Source: Clostridiales bacterium (lineage in GTDB: Bacteria > Bacillota > Clostridia > Saccharofermentanales > Saccharofermentanaceae). Taken from it: a stretch of DNA of 64,000 nt. Below, one piece after another: positions 42,911 to 51,998 of the stretch; the first letter of the stretch is position 1, and every line of letters starts with the position of its first letter. The notes under the pieces are model-generated. The model saw only the letters and a program-made list of their open reading frames with translations, was not told the origin of the DNA and searched no databases. Position numbers and translations under genes: made by a program. The DNA lies in the NCBI GenBank assembly GCA_017615755.1, contig JAFZZM010000001.1, positions 94,337-158,336 on the forward strand, read 5' to 3'.

Positions 42911-44239
42911 TTATCTTCCCTGCTCTGCCATCCATTGCCAGATGGTCAGTTCTCCGTCGCGGCAATCGTTGTTGAAGAAGTAGATCCAGGAGAAGTGACC
43001 GTAATACTGATACGGTTTTCCATCCTTCGTGTACTTCCCGCTTGTATCTGTTACGTTCGGATACGCCGAGACATGCAGCCCGGTTGCACCTATAGCAGAA
43101 AGTCTTGCCAGCAGCGGCTCTTCAAACTGCATCGGAGAAACAGTCATATCGTCCGCAGAATAGATAAACCACATCGGCAGATCTTTGATTCCCTGAAGTT
43201 TTTCCTCTGTTATCCCTTCCGGATCAAACAGTTCACATACCGGGAAGGCTGCGGCAAAGTATTCGGGGTAGTTCAGGATCATGTCCATCACCATGTATCC
43301 GCCATTCGAGCAGCCGCCGATCAGGATCCTGTTCTTGTCCACATGATGGGAATCGGCGAAAGTATCGATCAGTTCTTTTAGATCATGGAGGTAGACGGAA
43401 TCCTCTCCTCCATTGTTCTGCCAAGCGCCTTCTTCCATGTACTGGCTCCAGAACCACGGGCACACCGGTACAAGAACATAGGCGCCGTCCATCGTATTCT
43501 GGAATTCTTCGCCGAAAAGCGCGACAACTTTGTTTCCATACAAAGCCATCAGAGGATCCGTTCCTCCGGAACCGCCGCCGTGAAGCCAGATAACGAGCGG
43601 GCGGAGATCCTCTGCCGAAGCGTTCTTCGGTTCAAAGGATGCATACAATAATGTGTGGCCTTCTTTTCCGGTGAAGATTCCCGTCAGATCCACGTCCCGG
43701 ACCTCAGGGTACTCCTTCCCTTCCCGGATCGTGATCTCTTTATCACCCGGCATTTTCACCGTGATGGCATAGTTTTTGTACCAGTGATCCTTGGCTGAGG
43801 GATCGTCATAATAGGTCAGAAGACCTTCATCCGGGGTCTCCTGCAGTTCGAGAGTAATGAATGTTTTTCCGCCGGAAGCCTTCGGATCCGAAAGACGATT
43901 TCCATTCTCGTCGGAATAATACACATCTTTCACGGTCCGGTCTTCGTTATAGGAAAATGCGTTATCTTCTTTTTCTTCGGATACCGAAAACATATCCGGT
44001 GTAAGATCCGATTTTTGCTCTTCCCCGGGCACTTCGATGGTCACCTTGGAAACAGATGGTCCGAAATCAAATCCGCGGATCTCCATCTTGGCAGATGTCA
44101 TTTCAGCACTTACTGTTTCACTCATATTCGTATCCTCCTGCTTTAAACTGTCGCCACCTTCTGAATTTTGACTACAAGCCGCACAAGAGCCGGCCATTGC
44201 AAGGATACTTACCAGGAGGAGAATGCTTCTTTTCTTCAT
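42911..44239 (-). CDS. Lipoprotein esterase of the alpha/beta-hydrolase fold
   Basis: A 442-residue exported protein with lipobox SCAAC (Cys22). The first 200 residues are a beta-rich accessory domain. The hydrolase domain has WLHGGGSGG, the nucleophile in IGGCSNGGYM, an Asp in YSADDMTVSP and a His in YYGHFSW, the pattern of PHB-depolymerase/feruloyl-esterase-type enzymes with a bare C-terminal catalytic core. GAGG lies before ATG 44239. It may deacylate plant polysaccharides or other extracellular esters; the substrate is unknown. Confidence 0.75.
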   Translation of the reverse strand: MKKRSILLLVSILAMAGSCAACSQNSEGGDSLKQEDTNMSETVSAEMTSAKMEIRGFDFGPSVSKVTIEVPGEEQKSDLTPDMFSVSEEKEDNAFSYNEDRTVKDVYYSDENGNRLSDPKASGGKTFITLELQETPDEGLLTYYDDPSAKDHWYKNYAITVKMPGDKEITIREGKEYPEVRDVDLTGIFTGKEGHTLLYASFEPKNASAEDLRPLVIWLHGGGSGGTDPLMALYGNKVVALFGEEFQNTMDGAYVLVPVCPWFWSQYMEEGAWQNNGGEDSVYLHDLKELIDTFADSHHVDKNRILIGGCSNGGYMVMDMILNYPEYFAAAFPVCELFDPEGITEEKLQGIKDLPMWFIYSADDMTVSPMQFEEPLLARLSAIGATGLHVSAYPNVTDTSGKYTKDGKPYQYYGHFSWIYFFNNDCRDGELTIWQWMAEQGR

Positions 44240-44262
44240 AGTAGTACCTCGGATGTGCATCG

Positions 44263-45270
44263 TCACTCTTTACTAAAGAGCTCCAACAGCTGGTGGTATG
44301 CATTGAGAATGATGCTGCCCATCTTGTCCATTGACGTGCCGACGAGCGTGTCTCCTTCACGATATCTCACAGACACGGATCCACCCATCATTCCATTCAT
44401 GACATTTTCGTAGTCCCGCCACTTATCGATTCCGTTGGCGTGAATGATCTCCTGCGCGTCCTTTGCCACCTCTGCCGGAATAAAGCGGCGCTTCACGGTT
44501 CCGTCCCTGTAGATCTCACAGATAAGTTGAGAATCGGAAAATGCATATACCGTTGCGCCTTCTGTTCGCGGAGGCATACACGTCATATATGAAGAACAAG
44601 AGAAAAGCACTTCCTTCTTGATTTCTTCTCCGCACTCTTCGCATTTCTCCCCGACCTGGTTTTCTGCTTTGCACTTAGTGCATGTCCAGCCGATCGTTTT
44701 TTCCGGTTCCGGGGCAGGGATCGTAACGGTATCGTCTGAAATCAGATCGATCGTCGTACGGCCTGATCCGCCATATCCGATAAGATCCATATGAAGTGTT
44801 CCGGAACCATACCACAGTTTCGATATTTCATAAACAATCTGATAACGTCTTCTGTATGAGTGATCAGAAGGATAAACTGCGAATTCTTCGTCCGGATGAT
44901 CCAGTTTCGCAATTGCGTGGATCAATTCAGGCATATGCGTCGTATCCGGAGCAGAAAAACCATATTCCGTATCGATGCGAAGCGTCTCAACGGTCGGCAT
45001 AAGAATACCCTGAGGAGTGGAGGACATAACAAAACAACGGGAGAGCATCCTTCCATCTTTAAGGATCAGTTGAAACTCACCATTTCCGTCACGCCATCCA
45101 TGTGCAATGAGGTTCTCCTTCTCATCGCAAGCCCGGTTCACAGGCGGCGTTTCGACCTGCATAATGTGCGGTTTTCCGCAGTTTGTACAGAACTTGCCTG
45201 CACTGACAAAACCACAATCACACGAATATACCTTTTCGTTTCCGTCTTGAGAAAGAGAATTATTATCCAT
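44263..45270 (-). CDS. Protein with two zinc ribbons, unknown function
   Basis: A 335-residue soluble protein. The first zinc ribbon is CDCGFVSAGKFCTNCG (about residues 17-32); a second, CTKCKAENQVGEKCEECG, lies at about 196-213. A beta-rich domain lies between them and another follows. It has no signal peptide. It is the first of three minus-strand genes of similar style (44263, 45306, 45762), although the gaps of 35-36 bases suggest one transcript. No family name is recognised. Confidence 0.6.
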   Translation of the reverse strand: MDNNSLSQDGNEKVYSCDCGFVSAGKFCTNCGKPHIMQVETPPVNRACDEKENLIAHGWRDGNGEFQLILKDGRMLSRCFVMSSTPQGILMPTVETLRIDTEYGFSAPDTTHMPELIHAIAKLDHPDEEFAVYPSDHSYRRRYQIVYEISKLWYGSGTLHMDLIGYGGSGRTTIDLISDDTVTIPAPEPEKTIGWTCTKCKAENQVGEKCEECGEEIKKEVLFSCSSYMTCMPPRTEGATVYAFSDSQLICEIYRDGTVKRRFIPAEVAKDAQEIIHANGIDKWRDYENVMNGMMGGSVSVRYREGDTLVGTSMDKMGSIILNAYHQLLELFSKE

Positions 45271-45305
45271 AGTTGTACCCTTGTTCCGGTTCCGCGAGGA
45301 ATTCC

Positions 45306-45725
45306 TTATGTCTTTGATTTTGCCTCCTCAAGGAGTGGCTTAATGATCTCAATAACGCCATTTACATACTCGATGCAGGATGTGGTCGCCGATACGGTAT
45401 CTGCATCTGTCTCGCAGATGTCATTGGCATCAATATGGTCCTTGGCCCCGCCGATCTGACCCGGCTTCGGAGCCATGCTGACGATGATCTTCTTCGGTTG
45501 TGCATCGACATAGATGTAATTGACTTTATGTGCACCGCTATATACAACGACCTCGCGTTCTTTTCCGAAAGCACGGATCCATCCCATCTTCGGCGTACCG
45601 TAATTTGTTTCTATGCCGAAAAGCAGTTCCAGTACTTTGGCATTGTCCCAGCCTACCGTGTTCTTGAATGTCTTATAGCCGTATGATTCGCCTTCTGTGC
45701 TGGTAAAAATATCAAATAACCCCAT
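45306..45725 (-). CDS. Small unknown protein
   Basis: A 139-residue protein beginning MGLFDIFTSTEGESYGYK, an amphipathic N terminus found on several uncharacterised clostridial proteins of the zinc-ribbon cluster. The rest is an alpha/beta domain with KKIIVSMAPKPGQ and an acidic central loop. It has no signal peptide or membrane helix. It lies between two zinc-ribbon genes and is probably co-transcribed with them. Confidence 0.55.
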   Translation of the reverse strand: MGLFDIFTSTEGESYGYKTFKNTVGWDNAKVLELLFGIETNYGTPKMGWIRAFGKEREVVVYSGAHKVNYIYVDAQPKKIIVSMAPKPGQIGGAKDHIDANDICETDADTVSATTSCIEYVNGVIEIIKPLLEEAKSKT

Positions 45726-45761
45726 GGTGAAACCTCCGAAAATGTTACTGAAACCATTATA

Positions 45762-46481
45762 TCATTCGGTAACAATGGCATCGCCCTGCATAACGCTTCC
45801 TTTATCTACGATCATTCTGGCTTCCTGACCTGCCGGATATCCTTCCTTCTTATATCTACTGTCACTACTATAAAGATACGAACATCTGTGGATCGTCAAA
45901 GGAAGTGTTGTCCCGGCACGGAAGATCTGTCCCTCCACATTGCTGTCGAAAAAACGCCCAAGGACGATACGGCCTTCCACCATGATCTTCCCCTCCGGAT
46001 CGATGATCCATTGTACGGAAAGATTATGGTTTGTTTTACTGACTTTATCTTTGTCCGGATCCAGTTCCACTACCCGGTCCACGAGGAAAACATTTGCATG
46101 TCCGCCAAACTGCTGCCTGATCCCGGCCTTGTATGCCTCAAGGTTGGATATCGATTCCCGGAACTGTTCCAGAGTCAGTTGATAGATCGGATCATGTTTG
46201 ATGAACTCGTCCGGCACGTCATCATGCCAATTCGTATATCGGACATCACTTGGACCCCGATCTACTTCCAGACTCGATCTTCCAAAGAATGTTTCAAATT
46301 CCGGATTCCTGGTATATGTAAGCGGATACATGATCCTCAGTTTACCCCAGCATTCGGTACAGACTTCTGTTTGATCAGAAAGTCTGCGGGTAAAACCGGT
46401 CATACCGAGTTTTTTTCCACATACCGGACACTTTTTTGCCATTGCTTTTCCCAGATCTTTTGCAAAACTGATAATACCCAT
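45762..46481 (-). CDS. DUF4428-like zinc-ribbon protein
   Basis: A 239-residue protein. The N terminus, CPVCGKKLG then CTECWGKL, matches the DUF4428-type zinc finger. The rest is a beta-rich domain ending in an AIVTE strand, with a MIVDKGSVMQGDAIV segment. It starts with an amphipathic MGIISFAKDLGKAMAKK helix. It is the first gene of the three-gene zinc-ribbon cluster, with a promoter at 46554-46582. Confidence 0.62.
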   Translation of the reverse strand: MGIISFAKDLGKAMAKKCPVCGKKLGMTGFTRRLSDQTEVCTECWGKLRIMYPLTYTRNPEFETFFGRSSLEVDRGPSDVRYTNWHDDVPDEFIKHDPIYQLTLEQFRESISNLEAYKAGIRQQFGGHANVFLVDRVVELDPDKDKVSKTNHNLSVQWIIDPEGKIMVEGRIVLGRFFDSNVEGQIFRAGTTLPLTIHRCSYLYSSDSRYKKEGYPAGQEARMIVDKGSVMQGDAIVTE

Positions 46482-46553
46482 CTTCTGCCTCCGTTTCGCA
46501 TAGAAGCTATGCCTGTTCCCTTAATATATTGAAACTCTTCCATCCCCATTGAT

Positions 46554-46582
46554 ATTATACTCTGTAATACAGGTAGCAGAAA
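46554..46582 (-). promoter_or_regulatory. Candidate promoter with CTGTAATACAG palindrome
   Basis: On the minus strand TTTCTG (46577-46582) and TATAAT (46554-46559) are 17 bases apart; the palindrome CTGTAATACAG (46562-46572) sits between them. The half-site CTGTA also forms the dyad at 32145-32168, so one regulator may bind both. Confidence 0.45.
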
Positions 46583-46662
46583 AGTAATCCAAATGGTGTG
46601 AGAAAACTCGAGTTTGAATCGTTTTATGTGTGAGATCTCAATTCACGCAGGAGGTTAGATAT

Positions 46663-47142
46663 TTGAGGAACGAGGAAGTTGTCAGATTATTCAAGCAATT
46701 TGCAGATGATCTGTACCGTTTTGCCATTTCCTATGTCGGCACTAAGCACGATGCGGAAGACATCGTCCAGGAAGTGTTTCTGAAATTGCTCAGCAAGCAT
46801 GTGCTTTTTGAGAAGAAGATCGAAAAAGCATATCTCATGACGATGACGGCAAATCAGTGCAAGGATCTTCTGAAATCTTCAGCGAGAAAAACAAATGTTG
46901 ATCTTGATTCCTCGGAATGGCAGCTGGCTTGCTACGATGGTTTTTCGGAAAGAAACAAGGATGTCTTCGATGAGCTGATGCGGCTGGAAGACACATACCG
47001 GGCACCGATCTTTCTTTTCTACTACGAGGGGTTCTCGTATAAAGAGATCAGCCGGATCCTGAAGATTTCCGAGTCGGCCGTAGCCATGCGGATCAAGAGA
47101 GGAAAGGAACAGTTACGATTCAGATTGGAGGAAGAAACATGA
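46663..47142 (+). CDS. ECF-type RNA polymerase sigma factor
   Basis: A 159-residue sigma factor of the ECF type. Region 2 has DAEDIVQEVFLKLLSK and region 4 has FSYKEISRILKISESAVAMRIKRGKEQLR. The start is TTG 46663, eight bases after AGGAGG (46649-46654); an upstream GTG at 46630 lacks a site. It overlaps the anti-sigma-like gene by ATGA. It is distinct from the sigma factor at 8.4 kb in length and flanking residues. Confidence 0.83.
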   Translation: MRNEEVVRLFKQFADDLYRFAISYVGTKHDAEDIVQEVFLKLLSKHVLFEKKIEKAYLMTMTANQCKDLLKSSARKTNVDLDSSEWQLACYDGFSERNKDVFDELMRLEDTYRAPIFLFYYEGFSYKEISRILKISESAVAMRIKRGKEQLRFRLEEET

Positions 47143-47807
47143 AAGATACTTTCGATAAAATAGTCATGGATGAAGAAAAGAAGGAGGAGATCCTTCGGGA
47201 GCTTCAGGAAACAAAGCCGGTAAAGCATCGCAGATGGGTGCCGGTCGTGGCAGGACTTGCTGCCGCGGCTTTGATCCTTACAGCCGTGCCTTACACAAGA
47301 AAGGCCATTGTACGTGCGGCCGAGGAGATCCTCTCTGCATTTAGAACGCCAACTCACTTGGAGTACACAGTCACAGTAGAGTCCGATTTGGTCACCATTG
47401 AGGTCGTGGACGCAGATGGCGGATTGGAAGAACCGGTACTAGCCGAGAATGGACGTCTCTTTTTTGTCCTTGATGGTGAGCGGACTGACGTGACCGATAA
47501 GTGCAGTGCGACAGAATATTACCGGCACGAAATCAAGAATGATGACGGCACCAGAAACGTGATCTTTATCGGAGGAACCGTCAATGATTTCGGTTGGTGG
47601 GAAACAACTTTCGTTGATGGCGAAAACGGTCAGGAAATAGTTTTAAGTATCGGAAAAGCGAATTTTCAATCGGAGTGGATAAAGAAAGCTTTCGCCGAAG
47701 AAGGTCTGGAGAACGCAGTCATATTGTTGAATATCGACGGACAGAAAGCTAGTCTGGATTTCTCTCTCGCAATCGGCGAAGATCAAAATACGGAAACGGA
47801 AGGATAA
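47139..47807 (+). CDS. Single-pass membrane protein, putative anti-sigma factor
   Basis: A 222-residue protein starting within the ATGA overlap with the sigma gene. A short charged cytoplasmic N terminus (about 1-32) is followed by a membrane helix (about 33-53) and an outer domain of about 160 residues rich in beta strands. The zinc anti-sigma motif is absent, as in the sigma partner at 9 kb. Coupling and topology suggest anti-sigma function, but this is unproven. A strong terminator follows. Confidence 0.6.
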   Translation: MKDTFDKIVMDEEKKEEILRELQETKPVKHRRWVPVVAGLAAAALILTAVPYTRKAIVRAAEEILSAFRTPTHLEYTVTVESDLVTIEVVDADGGLEEPVLAENGRLFFVLDGERTDVTDKCSATEYYRHEIKNDDGTRNVIFIGGTVNDFGWWETTFVDGENGQEIVLSIGKANFQSEWIKKAFAEEGLENAVILLNIDGQKASLDFSLAIGEDQNTETEG

Positions 47808-47816
47808 AAGAAACGG

Positions 47817-47858
47817 GGGGTGTCTCAAAGTGTTTTCACTAAGAGACACCCCTTTTTT
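47817..47858 (+). terminator. Intrinsic terminator shared by the sigma operon and blaI
   Basis: GGGGTGTCTC (47817-47826) pairs with GAGACACCCC (47843-47852), with an inner AGTG/CACT stem, and is followed by six T. It overlaps the end of the convergent blaI gene. Confidence 0.88.
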
Positions 47859-48219
47859 AATCTTCCGTGTGTTTCTCGATCAGGTCGATCAGTTTCTTCG
47901 CATCTTCCTTGCTGAGACTTCTGTCTCCGAGAAAAGCACTGACGAACATCGGGAGCGATCCGCCGAAATTCTTCCGGACGAGCTCCTCGCTCTGTTCCTT
48001 CCGGACTTCATCCCGTCCGACGATGTATGTGATCACTGCCTTCTCATTCTTGATGAACCCTTTATTTGAAAGACGCTTGATCATAGTATAGATCGTCGTC
48101 TTTTTCCAGTTATGTTCCTTCTCGCACATCGCGGACAGCTCACCGGAAGTGATCGGGGAATTGTCCCATATCATCTCCATGAGTTTATACTCACTCTCGC
48201 CAATCGAATTCTCCTTCAT
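47857..48219 (-). CDS. blaI: BlaI/MecI-type transcriptional repressor
   Basis: A 120-residue winged-helix repressor. ITSGELSAMCEKEHNWKKTT carries the recognition helix, and a C-terminal dimerisation helix follows. It binds the twin operators at 50380-50431 and is cleaved when the partner BlaR1 is activated. ATG 48219 has AGGAGATGGACT upstream; the longer frame starts inside the blaR1 stop region. It follows blaR1 by 52 bases. In this genome the two-gene unit lies next to an ECF pair rather than a beta-lactamase. Confidence 0.88.
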   Translation of the reverse strand: MKENSIGESEYKLMEMIWDNSPITSGELSAMCEKEHNWKKTTIYTMIKRLSNKGFIKNEKAVITYIVGRDEVRKEQSEELVRKNFGGSLPMFVSAFLGDRSLSKEDAKKLIDLIEKHTED

Positions 48220-48271
48220 AGTCCATCTCCTGTCTGCATCTGTTTTTGTCTTCAAATGTAGAAGAATAGTT

Positions 48272-50329
48272 TCAATCATGACATTCTGCTACAACTACCT
48301 GCTCGATCTTTCCATCCGGAATGGTAAAGAATATTTCGCCATCGTGCGGATCCGCGATCTCAAAGAATCCCTGGCAGACACAAAGTCTGCCCTGATTGTT
48401 GATGATCATCGGCATATTCAGGTTGATATCCGTTTCCGACAGATCTTTTCGGAAAAGATCCATCTCCGGACTGTCGATCACTACATACGGATTGTCAGGA
48501 TTGAGTTCGCCGTTTACGATGAGCGGGATCCCATCTTCTGTGGTAAACATGTCATTAAGTATGTTGATCGATGCCTCTTTGGTCTTCTCGAAGAATTCCG
48601 ACTCGGCAACACCTGCGAGGGCAAGGATCTCGGAAGCACTGTATACATGTCCGTTCGTATCAAATGTGTATGTGCTGTAGTAGCCCATGCATTGTCCGAG
48701 TGAGTAATCGATGACCAGGGAATAGATTCCGTCAAAGTGATGGAATACCTGATAATCCACACCGGTGAATCCCCACTCCGGATCTACTGCGTCATCTTTG
48801 ATACGCATATTCACTGAGCGGATCTCTTCCGCATCGATGTTGATCTGCGGAACATTGTAATAGGAAGGGATGATATCGGATTCGACTTTTGTGACGATCT
48901 CACCGGTCACCTTTGTTTCTGTTGAAGGTTCAGTTACCTGCTTATCAGAAGGCTCCGACGTAACATCAGAAGGTTCGGAAGAAGGTTCAGTCACGACCCC
49001 ATCCGAAGGAACCTTCGTTTCATCAGACGGTTCTGTCACTACTTCCGGAGCTGACACAGAGGTCTCTGTTGATGCGTCTGTCGGATCCGTAACCTCTATG
49101 GCCGTATCTGAAGCTTCTGCGGTCGTATCCGATGATGTAGTTTCGGAAACCGAAGTCTCCACACTTGTGTCAGTCGCAACTGTTGATTCGGTTGTTTCTG
49201 ATTTATCTGTAGTTGCATCACTCTTCTTTTCATATTCATAAGCACATGCTGATAACATAAGCGCGATGCTCAGAGAAAATACGAGTGCGATCACTTGTAT
49301 CCTCTTCGACACTTTTGTTTTTTTCAATAAATTCTTCACTCTCATTTTGGCCTCCATTCCACCAAAACCTAAGCCGCTGAACGCGGTGTTCTGCATGAAC
49401 GATCCGGCCGGATCTTTTACGGCGTGATTCACGATCGAGATGCAGTATGCTTTTTTCGTTTCCATTCCCAGACCGCGGATGACCTCTTCGTCTGCACGCA
49501 TCTCCAGATCTGCGCAAACCATCAGGAAAGCTGCCCAGACAAGCGGATTGAACCAATGGACGCAAAGGATGAGATAACATAGAAGTTTAATAAGACCGTC
49601 GCGGTGTTTGATATGTACCGATTCGTGACGCAGGATGTATTCTTTTTCTTCCTCATCTATATGAGAAGGAACACAAAGCCTGGGCCGGAAAAAACCGATT
49701 ACAAAGGGGGTATCGATAGTATCCAGACAATATACACCGTCCTTGCCTCTTTGACCCTTTCTGATCGAGCGGTAAAAAGCAATGTAGCGGATCGTGAAAA
49801 ACAGAACCAGGAGGATCAGTCCCGAGAACCAGACGAAAGAGAATATCTCTTTTGAGGTCAGGTCCGTCAAAGCGGATCGGGTGATGGATTTCGTATTCCC
49901 GGATTCCTGTACAGGTTTTTGAGATACCGAGGTTACCGGTCCATCCTGGGCAACCGCATCCACTCCGGACGAGGCTGACTGACCCGGTACTGTCGTGTTT
50001 CCGCCGCCCGGGACGGAAACCGTGGAGCCGCCTTCACTCCGGCCCGCTGCCTCATGCAGCGTAGCCGTATCCGGAACCTGCTCCGAAACGACAATGGTTT
50101 CTGCTTCTGAAGATTCGGTCTTTGAGGAAAACAGTTTTCCGATATTGAGTACACTCATCGGTGAACTGAAATTGAAAGGACAAGCCAGCCGTATTGCCAC
50201 TGCCAGCCAGAAAAGAAGTATCACTCGCCTAGGACATTTCCGGAATACTCTTCTGAAGATCATAACTGCCACGATAGCGATGCTGCCGTAAAGGCTCATC
50301 TCCAGCACTTTTGAAAATGCATATGTCAT
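48272..50329 (-). CDS. blaR1: BlaR1-type M56 metalloprotease with a non-penicillin-binding sensor
   Basis: A 685-residue membrane protease with the M56 HESVH site (His235, Glu236, His239) and a preceding set of membrane helices. After the last membrane helix (about 350-367) there is a Ser/Thr/Glu-rich linker (about 365-475), then a C-terminal domain of about 200 residues with the INIDAEEIRSVNMRIKDD and EIFFTIPDGKIEQVVV pattern of DUF3298/DUF4163, as in RsiV-like and lysozyme-binding proteins. The penicillin-binding SxxK/SxN/KTG motifs of BlaR1 sensors are absent. It likely senses a cell-envelope signal and relieves repression by BlaI. Confidence 0.8.
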   Translation of the reverse strand: MTYAFSKVLEMSLYGSIAIVAVMIFRRVFRKCPRRVILLFWLAVAIRLACPFNFSSPMSVLNIGKLFSSKTESSEAETIVVSEQVPDTATLHEAAGRSEGGSTVSVPGGGNTTVPGQSASSGVDAVAQDGPVTSVSQKPVQESGNTKSITRSALTDLTSKEIFSFVWFSGLILLVLFFTIRYIAFYRSIRKGQRGKDGVYCLDTIDTPFVIGFFRPRLCVPSHIDEEEKEYILRHESVHIKHRDGLIKLLCYLILCVHWFNPLVWAAFLMVCADLEMRADEEVIRGLGMETKKAYCISIVNHAVKDPAGSFMQNTAFSGLGFGGMEAKMRVKNLLKKTKVSKRIQVIALVFSLSIALMLSACAYEYEKKSDATTDKSETTESTVATDTSVETSVSETTSSDTTAEASDTAIEVTDPTDASTETSVSAPEVVTEPSDETKVPSDGVVTEPSSEPSDVTSEPSDKQVTEPSTETKVTGEIVTKVESDIIPSYYNVPQINIDAEEIRSVNMRIKDDAVDPEWGFTGVDYQVFHHFDGIYSLVIDYSLGQCMGYYSTYTFDTNGHVYSASEILALAGVAESEFFEKTKEASINILNDMFTTEDGIPLIVNGELNPDNPYVVIDSPEMDLFRKDLSETDINLNMPMIINNQGRLCVCQGFFEIADPHDGEIFFTIPDGKIEQVVVAECHD

Positions 50330-50379
50330 AATCCGGTCCTCTCTCTTTCCAAAGCTTTCCTGTCTCTATCGACACTTTG

Positions 50380-50431
50380 ATTCTACAAGCGTAGAATTCG
50401 TTTGTCAATAGAAATTCTACAAACGTAGAAT
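50380..50431 (-). promoter_or_regulatory. Promoter and twin BlaI operators for blaR1-blaI
   Basis: ATTCTACAAGCGTAGAAT (50380-50397) and ATTCTACAAACGTAGAAT (50414-50431) are dyads with identical arms, 34 bases apart, of the BlaI/MecI TACA/TGTA-type. On the minus strand TTGACA (50403-50408) and TAGAAT (50380-50385) are exactly 17 bases apart, so one operator covers the -10 and the other lies just upstream of the -35. Confidence 0.88.
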
Positions 50432-50466
50432 GACAGTTTTGTCATACAGGAAAGCCCGTCCCTGTT

Positions 50467-51381
50467 TTACTTGTCTTTCAGGAGTCTGTACTTCGTTGCG
50501 GGGTATGCTTTGTAGTCCACGGAGATATTATTGTGCATCGCCGTTACCAGGAAATAAGTGCCTCTTTCGGGGAAACAGTCATAAAGCGTCTTTTCAACCT
50601 GCCGGCTGTATTCCACGCCGTTAACCACAAAGTAGATGTAGAAGTTCTCTGCACCGCCGTATTTACCGGAAGCGCCGACCGATCTCTTTCTTGTGATCTC
50701 CATCGTGGATACGCTGTAGGAGGCAACTTTCGGCTCGGGGATCTTGTTGGTAAGGTAGTAGATATATATGACGCCGAAAAGTATCGCCAGTGTGATCACA
50801 CAGGCCATACGCATCGCAATTTCCTTCTTTCTCACACCTTCGCCGGTCAGGCGGTAGCGGACGATGCTGCCGATGACTGCCGAGATCAGGAACACTGCGC
50901 CGATTCCGCCGAACAGGAATCCGACCGTCGCACCTGTGTGATCGGAATTCATCCTTTGCGCATAGTAGGCTTCGTAATCGGTCTTCATGATCTCCTCTGT
51001 CAGGATGATTTTGTCTTCTTCGCTGGGATAATCCTCCAGGAGCTGATCGATAAGTTCGAATCCTTCTTCACCAAGCCCTTGTCCCGATATGGTCTGCACA
51101 CTCGCATCCGGCACATCCATCTGATCAAGGAAACGGAGTACGGAAATGGCTGCGATCCCGGCACAAAGCAAGACGGTCACAACGATCTGCACGATCCGGA
51201 ATTTACGAAGTTTATTCTCCGTCTTGATCGTCCGCGCAACTGCTTCTTTCTGCCACTGCGGCATCGCATCGTCATCAAAAGCATGCAGATCAAACAGATT
51301 CCCGCATCGTGTGCAGACAAGTGCATCGTTACCGGGTTCATCAAATAAATCACCGCCACAGTCCGGGCATCTTCTTTTCAT
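50467..51381 (-). CDS. Zinc-ribbon membrane protein of unknown function
   Basis: A 304-residue protein. The N-terminal zinc ribbon is CPDCGG...CTRCG (about residues 5-28), followed by a first membrane helix at about 64-84, an acidic outer segment with a helical hairpin, then TM helices at about 152-172 and 194-213 and a C-terminal outer domain. It resembles the proteins at 13.7 and 44.3 kb in plan. It lies upstream of two acetyltransferase genes on the same strand but 47 bases from them. Confidence 0.6.
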   Translation of the reverse strand: MKRRCPDCGGDLFDEPGNDALVCTRCGNLFDLHAFDDDAMPQWQKEAVARTIKTENKLRKFRIVQIVVTVLLCAGIAAISVLRFLDQMDVPDASVQTISGQGLGEEGFELIDQLLEDYPSEEDKIILTEEIMKTDYEAYYAQRMNSDHTGATVGFLFGGIGAVFLISAVIGSIVRYRLTGEGVRKKEIAMRMACVITLAILFGVIYIYYLTNKIPEPKVASYSVSTMEITRKRSVGASGKYGGAENFYIYFVVNGVEYSRQVEKTLYDCFPERGTYFLVTAMHNNISVDYKAYPATKYRLLKDK

Positions 51382-51428
51382 GTATCCTCTCCTGATCCTC
51401 TTTCTTTAACGCATTATGTCGTAACTCT

Positions 51429-51983
51429 TCATTGTTTCCATTCCGATCGTAAAAGACCGTACCAGCTGGCATCACAGATGCCGGTATTGTTCCGGTCTGA
51501 ACTGCGAAGTGTGCCTTCGAACTTCATCCCGCACTTTGTCATGACCATTCCCGAATGCGGGTTATGCGGATCGTGGTAGCTCTGGATCCGGTTTGCTCCG
51601 ACCTCGTTGAAAAAGAACTCGATCAGTGCTTTTAGCGACTCGGTCATAATGCCCTGATGCCACCATTTTCTTCCGAGGCAATAGCCCACGGTGATCATTT
51701 CCGCATTATCGTTGACCAATCCGTGGATCGTGCCGATCGGCATGTTATCCAGTTCTTTCATGGTAATGACCCAGTGATAGTAGGTCTCATTCTCATATTG
51801 AGGAAGCCATGTCGAAAGCACATACTTGGTTACATCCACATTTCGATGAGCCGGCCAGGTCAGATACTTCGACACTTCCGGATCAGACGCCCAGTTTTCG
51901 AACATAGCCTGCGCATCCTCTTCCGTAAATCTTCGCAATATAAGTCTCTCGGTTTCCAGTATTTTCGTTCCGCAATGTTTCAC
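51429..51983 (-). CDS. GNAT family N-acetyltransferase (RimJ-type)
   Basis: A 184-residue acetyltransferase of the GNAT superfamily. The N-terminal GTKILETERLILRRF and the acetyl-CoA loop region YCLGRKWWHQGIMTESLKAL match the RimJ/RimL branch, which acetylates protein N-termini or antibiotic amines. It is 15 bases after the tandem GNAT gene on the same strand, so the two are co-expressed. The substrate is unknown. Confidence 0.78.
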   Translation of the reverse strand: MKHCGTKILETERLILRRFTEEDAQAMFENWASDPEVSKYLTWPAHRNVDVTKYVLSTWLPQYENETYYHWVITMKELDNMPIGTIHGLVNDNAEMITVGYCLGRKWWHQGIMTESLKALIEFFFNEVGANRIQSYHDPHNPHSGMVMTKCGMKFEGTLRSSDRNNTGICDASWYGLLRSEWKQ

Positions 51984-51998
51984 AGGTGTTCCTCCTTC

